From positions 43,303-65,443 of the forward strand of contig NWUY0300001243.1 of assembly GCA_004151065.3 (NCBI GenBank): a stretch of 22,141 bases of DNA, written 5' to 3'. The first letter of the stretch is position 1. Every line of letters begins with the position of its first letter. A program made the translations under genes and the position numbers. The notes under the pieces were generated by a model, which saw nothing but the letters and a program-made list of their open reading frames with translations, was not told the origin of the DNA and made no database searches. The DNA is from Larix sibirica (taxonomy: Eukaryota > Streptophyta > Pinopsida > Pinales > Pinaceae). Below, one piece after another: positions 16,923 through 22,141 of the stretch.

Positions 16923-17171
16923 ATGCAGAGCAATATCAAGGCTCGAAAAGTCCATGTCATTAATGTTGTCGAACCACAAAATGATGACATTCATAGTGAT
17001 GTTGAACTTGACGATGTGCATGACATTCATAGTGATATTGAACTCGACATTGTGGAATCAACATTGGGGGAATCACTCGATGCTATGCAATCAACATTGG
17101 GGCTATGCAATGATATTTCGAATGTTGACTTAGTGAGTGTGTTCAATAATTTTATTCCAATAATAAGCTAA
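16923..17171 (+). CDS. Small acidic ORF with 12-residue repeats, unidentified and doubtful
   Basis: The frame runs 82 codons from ATG to TAA. After a basic start (QSNIKARKVHVINVV) it becomes strongly acidic. A 36-bp tandem repeat (16986-17021 and 17022-17057) encodes DIHSDVELDDVH and DIHSDIELDIVE. A second repeat (TCAACATTGGGG at about 17058 and 17091) encodes an STLG...AMQ-like pattern. The frame is closed by a TGA a few codons before the ATG, so it may be the tail of a longer decayed frame. Differences between the two 36-bp units mostly keep the acidic pattern, which hints at past coding constraint. It has no family I recognise and no promoter I can point to. It may be no gene at all. Confidence 0.3.
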   Translation: MQSNIKARKVHVINVVEPQNDDIHSDVELDDVHDIHSDIELDIVESTLGESLDAMQSTLGLCNDISNVDLVSVFNNFIPIIS

Positions 17172-18570
17172 TTAGAATATAATTTCCACTATAACATTTT
17201 TCAAACCTTAATATAATGTGTACTTTTTTTTGTTTTTGCAAAAATGTCATGATAAACTCCAAAAAGGTGTCAAAATGAAGGTGTTGCTTTAGGCATTGGA
17301 TGGATAAACTCACTCTCTATTATCCATGGAGTGAAATTGGGCAGAGGAAATGGAAATGTGTATATTTTAAAGGTCACGAGTAACATAACCCTTCCTTACA
17401 AAGACAAAATAGATGGATGAAGCCTTCTAAAAGAGATGGAAGGAATATTCACATGGTGGATGTAGTCTTTTACTTGAAATTTGTGGCATATTTAAGGAAG
17501 GTGATCAACACAAATTATAAAATAGCCCAATCAAATTTTATAAATTCGTTGCAAGTCTTTCGAGGTTTCCTTAAGAGTTATAAGGTTGTTGCACATCTTT
17601 TCAACTTGCAATGCAACATAGTTTAAAATAAGTGCTATAGTGAATTTTTTGAGCTCATCTCAAAACGTTACCGTCACTGGAATCCTTTTGAAGATTCAGA
17701 GTGTGAGTTCTAAAGAGTTCCTACAACAAGTTTTTTGAAGTCAACACAAATTCTTATGACGTATAACTTTTTATTAAAGTATTATTGACATATTTTCAAA
17801 GGTCCATCGGAGAAAGCTTCAATCTATCCGTGCGAGCGAGTTTTGTAAACTAACCTGTAAACTAACCACATCTAAGTCTTTGAGACCCACTACAAACACT
17901 ATAAACCTATCCTTTAATGTTAATTTATTTATGGCATTTATTCATGAGTCCATCGAAAGGAGTACAAACAATTCGTCGCAAATAATGTTTGGAAAATTCG
18001 CCACATGATTTATAGCAAGGATCATTCCAAAATCCCATAGCCAATTTTTGAAACATTTTTGGAAAGTGCTAATGTGGGCGAGTTTTAAATCTTGCCTCAC
18101 CATAGTAGTTTGAATTGTAAATTTCGTCCAAAAATCCTCATTGATGACTGTTTGTGTGAAATCATGAATTTATTTCCAAATATTTTGTATCTTATCAAAC
18201 ATCTTTGTTGGAATTCAAGCTTTAAGTTAAATTATTAACATTAAGCTAAAACATTTTCAAAATGATTATTAACGAATAGTGAATAAGTAAGAAAGAGTGT
18301 TAAACAAATTTTGAGCTAAGTATTAGGAAAGCATCTATTCCATTTTTCCAAAGCTTTGGAGTTGGACCGAGAATTTTTCTAAAGGACACTTTTAGTTTAC
18401 CGAATCCACCAAAGTAGTAGGTAAGTTTCATAAATCCACTTGTTAATGATATTTCTTTCAATTCAAAAAGAAATGATTCTTTCCACTTAGTTATTACTAT
18501 AATTGCAAAAATATGTATTAGATTCTTTCGTAGGGACAATGCCACCATGTGGCTCTTGTTCATCTATGCA
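17172..18570. other. No recognisable gene
   Basis: Frames at 17417-17626 (plus) and 18300-18563 (minus) are open for 70-87 codons, but match no family and lack supporting context. The only structure I see is a perfect 12-bp tandem duplication (TGTAAACTAACC twice, 17844-17867). Confidence 0.45.
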
Positions 18571-18572
18571 TT

Positions 18573-18772
18573 ATATGTTTTAATTTGATTTTATGTTTTA
18601 ATTCAAGTTTACTTAAATGTTATATGTTGAATCATGTATCTTTTATCATGATCTAGTGGTGTATTTGAGTTGGAAACTCAGTGACATTCTACTTTTTTAT
18701 TATATAATATATATATATATGTTGGTCATGTGCATATGTTTTTATTTGATTTTATGTTTTAATTCAAGTTTA
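18573..18772. repeat. Direct repeat pair, 39 bp, 161 bp apart
   Basis: The 39-bp sequence ATATGTTT(T/A)(A)TTTGATTTTATG...AAGTTTA occurs at 18573-18611 and 18734-18772 with one mismatch. An (AT)7 run lies between the copies at 18707-18720. No TG...CA termini or coding sequence mark it as an LTR pair. Confidence 0.85.
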
Positions 18773-18978
18773 GTACATATACATTGTTAAATTTCAGTAA
18801 GTATAAGTATGTTTCATTGATATTGGATAATATTGTACAATAACTGCATTACACAATTTCATGGTATTTAATAAATTATTCATATCATATAAATGAATAT
18901 GAAACTACTAAACTAGTAATAAATATAATGATTATGCAGTTTTAATAAACAATATATCAATATACTACATTGATATTA

Positions 18979-19233
18979 AATATACTACCAGTTTATGGCA
19001 ATTAATGATTAAAAATACTAAATATACTACTAATTGATGGATATTAGTGAATAAAAATCATTAAATATACTACCAGTTAACAACAATTAATGATTAAAAT
19101 GACTTAATATACTACTAATTAACGAAAATTAGTGAATAAAAATGATTAACTACACAAGAAGTTGACAACAATTAATGATTAAAATGACTAAATATACTAC
19201 CAATTAAAGTCAATCAATGACTACATCAATTAA
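18979..19233. repeat. Minisatellite of about 42 bp with alternating (A/B) units
   Basis: Six units begin at 18979, 19021, 19064, 19106, 19148 and 19191, each starting with AATATACTAC or a decayed form (the fifth). Units 1, 3 and 5 share a CAATTAATGATTAAAA end, while units 2 and 4 share ATTAGTGAATAAAAAT. The true period is therefore a dimer of about 85 bp. It is strongly AT-rich. Confidence 0.85.
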
Positions 19234-19633
19234 TGTCTAATTAAACTACTAATCCATTACAAGTTGACAAATTAAAACAACCAATAAATAACAAAGTTTT
19301 TTTAGTCATAAATTTAGTAGGGTTATATGTGATTGGCAATATAACACTATTAGTTATTTGACAAAAAAAAATAGTCATTTATATCTAAATTTTAGTTGTT
19401 TGTTTTTAATCATAAATTTGTCTTTTTATACTATTGTATAACTAATATAAATAATGCAAAGCTTCGTGAGTTTCACACATTGCTTCAAAGACTTTTCTCG
19501 TACCCATGTTAATCGATTACCCATTTAGCTCATCTTTATTTTTTATTTCCATGTTTCGACATAATAAGGTTTAGTTGTAAAAAGTTATGTATTGTTACAA
19601 TTGAACGATGTATATAAATTACATAAAATGTTT

Positions 19634-19693
19634 GTTTACAAATTCATTGTTTATATATTGTAAGTTTACAAATTCATTGTTTATATATTGTAA
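19634..19693. repeat. Perfect 30-bp tandem duplication
   Basis: GTTTACAAATTCATTGTTTA plus ten more bases occurs twice head to tail (19634-19663 and 19664-19693) with no mismatch. Confidence 0.97.
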
Positions 19694-20148
19694 GTGCAAC
19701 ATATAGTTGCAACTTCTATCCAATCCAATGTCATTAAGTCTATCTAATGGTTCCTATGCAAACCTAAGAATCTATGAAGAATGTGTGATTGATTGCAATT
19801 ATATATATATGAAGGTAAGAACAAACATTTGATACATGGATACATAGGTTCAAAAAAACACATATAGTCTTCACATATTTTGTGATCAACCTTTTTTTGC
19901 CTTGTTCTTCAATCTTATGTCTTAAATGCAATCATTTCTAAAGAATTTGTAAAAAAACAAAACATGATTTGATGTTTCAATGATAAGGTTTAATTTCTTT
20001 GAATCAATAAGTTTTTATTTGATAAAACTAGTCATTTGATTACATACTTTTGTTGCACTTTGGTATTGGGTTGGTGAACTTACTACATCACAATTGCACA
20101 TATCTCTTCACCATCTCCCTTTATACCATCTTGGACATTCCAAAAAGT

Positions 20149-20258
20149 TTTTTTTTCATATAATCAAATTATTCATATTTTATTGCTAAGATTTCCCTAT
20201 AAATTTTTTTTCATATAATCAAATTATTCATATTTTATTGTTAAGATTTCCCTATAAA
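20149..20258. repeat. 55-bp tandem duplication
   Basis: Two copies (20149-20203 and 20204-20258) start in a T run followed by CATATAATCAAATTATTCAT and end in TTTCCCTATAAA. The only difference in the body is GCTAAG against GTTAAG. Confidence 0.95.
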
Positions 20259-20820
20259 ATTTATTAAGTACAAGGTCAGTGTATGAATGAATCGATAATA
20301 ACATACACTAAATATAACATGCGAACTGTGAAAGTATATCTATAAATTTCCTTTCAAGCTTCTTTTTTCTTCTTGTTGTACATTTTTGTGAAATAAATTT
20401 TCATAAGTTTTCAAAATCATGGCTCAAGATATAATTACATGAACTTGCCTACAAGAACGTTGTCATTGGGTTCTTTCCATTATATTTTGTATCGTAAGTG
20501 AAAAGTAGATATATATATGTCCTTTCAAGTGAGTCCCTCAAAGATTTAAAAAATGTTTTCCCCTATGATTAACTTCTACAATTTCTTGAAATGAACTTAA
20601 GATCAATTCATCATACTTTATATAGTTTGCATGACTTTTCTTCTTAGAAAGGCATTGTAGTATCTCCCGATTGGGTTGCTCAAAATTCCCCATGCCTAGA
20701 TTTTCATATCTATGAAAATTGCTAGCAAATATTATCACAAAATTCAATGAACAATCCTATGCCAAAAGTTTCATGTTGATCATTTTTTAATTCATTCCCT
20801 TCCTTTATTTTCCAGAATTT

Positions 20821-21016
20821 ATCGAAGGTGCATTGTTCTTATCACAAAAGTTCCTTTTTGATAGAGTTCTACTTTCTATTAATACACAAAGGATAATACA
20901 TGCATTTTATAAAAAAATATCGAAGGTGCATTGTTCTTATCACAAAAGTTCCTTTTTGATAGAGTTCTACTTTCTATTAATATACAAAGGATAATACATG
21001 CATTTTATAAAAAAAA
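20821..21016. repeat. 98-bp tandem duplication
   Basis: Both copies (20821-20918 and about 20919-21016) start ATCGAAGGTGCATTGTTCTT and end in a CATTTTATAAAAAAA run. The only clear substitution is AATACAC against AATATAC, plus a small change in A-run length. So few differences mean the duplication is young compared with the decayed elements nearby. Confidence 0.96.
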
Positions 21017-21020
21017 TAGT

Positions 21021-22141
21021 GTTGTCAATGCAAACACCACGAGCTAACGCCTCAAGGCCAAAATAACAGCCTATCAAAACATACCGCATGGGGCTGTTGT
21101 TAGGAAATAGGGCACCAACATACTAGGGTTTGAAAAACAGACACCTAAGGTTATGCGACAAGTAAAATAAACAAAAAGTTTGAAGGATAAGAAGGATGTG
21201 TACCTTATTTTTGAAGGTTGATCCTAGCCTTTTCCTTGAATCCTTGAGCTTCTCACTTGATCTCTAATCAAATAACTTGCAAAACCACTTCAAAAGCCTG
21301 CCTCAAACATATTTGACTACAAATAAATAATTGACATTCAAATAGAGCATAAATACTAATTTAATGAACATCGATTAGCAATCAAATCTGAGATAAACAT
21401 AGACACAACTCTTTGGAAATGGAAATATGTCTACTCTTTTGATTGATGAATGAAGCAAGTTCAATATGACATTCCTTCTATTCAAGCACCTCACAAAACC
21501 TTTGATTCATAGTCTCTTGCTTCTCTTCTCCATGAATCCCAACCTCAGATCAAATGCATTGGGGTTGATAGCCACTAGGGCACGAATAAAGGGGAAGGGA
21601 GTGAAAATTTCTCCAGCATAACATTACTTGAGCTAAAAATTCATATTCATGGCCTATCTCCCTCTCTTTTATAATAAAAGGAGAAGGTTGGGTTGAGGAG
21701 GGAGCACTTGTAACCGAGGAGGAGGTTCCAAAAACCACCCAAACCACCCAAATTTTGAGATTTTTTATATTTTTTGGATTTTTAAAAGGCACATGTTGGT
21801 GGGATAGGGAGTAGGGTGCACACCACATGCAAGTGATCCATGTGAAACAAGCACATGGGTGAAAAAATGGGAAACAATTTCCATTTTGAGGGCTTTTCAG
21901 GGGGTGTTTTGGTCTCCAAATACGCTGATAAGCTCCCAAACTGCTGGATAATGAATGAATAAGTTAAGGACACCTTACTGAGCACCCAAATATGGCTCTT
22001 CCATCCATAGTGTCCTTTTTTTGACCCATAGTAACTTCATGAAGTGTCGTCATGAGAGCATCTACATGCAAGTGTCGTCACAGACGGAGAAGTGCCAATT
22101 TTGGCTATAACAGATGCCCCCTAATGTATGAGGTCAGAGGG
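21021..22141. other. No recognisable gene
   Basis: A minus-strand frame of 129 codons (21939-21550) is the longest here. It overlaps another open minus-strand frame (21985-21782), is rich in Pro, Ser, Cys and Trp, and has no family I recognise, so I do not call it a gene. A short direct repeat AGTGTCGTCA (about 22043-22052 and 22071-22080) lies near the right edge. The stretch may be part of a repeat cut by the window end. Confidence 0.4.

Larger units (their letters stand above)
19234..21020. other. AT-rich DNA without genes, holding three tandem duplications
   Basis: No convincing frame on either strand; the minus-strand frame at 20747-20538 (69 codons) has no family match. Poly(A) and poly(T) runs are common. 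The notable structures are the duplications at 19634-19693, 20149-20258 and 20821-21016. Confidence 0.5.

Noticed and set aside
21550-21939. Minus-strand frame of 129 codons
   Set aside because: It has a composition typical of translated noncoding DNA (Pro, Ser, Trp and Cys rich), an overlapping second frame, and no domain.
22043-22080. Short repeat AGTGTCGTCA as an attachment or transposon site
   Set aside because: A ten-base repeat 28 bases apart is weak, no terminal inverted repeat or element is seen, and the window ends here.
1-22141. CRISPR array, bacterial operon or phage interpretation
   Set aside because: No regular spacer-repeat structure and no bacterial genes. The identified domains are plant retroelement and pararetrovirus types.

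Overview
The window looks like plant nuclear DNA from a large, repeat-rich genome. Every coding signal I recognise comes from plant-type retroelements or a pararetrovirus: a plant LINE (non-LTR retrotransposon), a Ty3/gypsy element whose primer site matches plant initiator tRNA-Met, an isolated LINE-type RNase H, and a caulimovirid-like reverse transcriptase. The style of the LINE proteins reminds me of gymnosperm elements, but that is an impression. I see no intact host gene, tRNA, rRNA or CRISPR array. All recognised frames carry stops and frameshifts.

Layout. 1-2519: no gene; a 25-bp tandem repeat at 1364-1449, a diverged repeated block, and one unresolved base (762). About 2520-5570, plus strand: ORF2 of a LINE lacking its endonuclease and RNase H, with the catalytic aspartates of its reverse transcriptase lost. 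About 5922-13080, plus strand: a Ty3/gypsy retrotransposon in the order 5' LTR end, primer-binding site, gag, protease, reverse transcriptase, RNase H, integrase, chromodomain-like tail, polypurine tract, 3' LTR start. Its pol is split by about 1.6 kb of foreign DNA (about 9225-10810) that carries minus-strand coding remains. Its integrase has lost its core to a deletion.

13200-14700: two short open stretches of unknown origin and otherwise nothing. About 15430-16610, minus strand: reverse transcriptase and RNase H of an endogenous pararetrovirus (Caulimoviridae-like), decayed. 16735-17171: a 36-bp tandem repeat and a small acidic reading frame with 12-residue repeats. 17172-22141: AT-rich DNA with no recognisable gene, holding a minisatellite of about 42 bp (18979-19233) and three near-perfect two-copy tandem duplications (30, 55 and 98 bp).

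These parts do not form a working pathway. The window is a layered graveyard of retroelements. I found no convincing new biological system. The most useful leads are the pararetrovirus fragment, the unidentified decayed protein on the minus strand at 9408-10188, the acidic repeat frame at 16923-17171, and the repeat structures.
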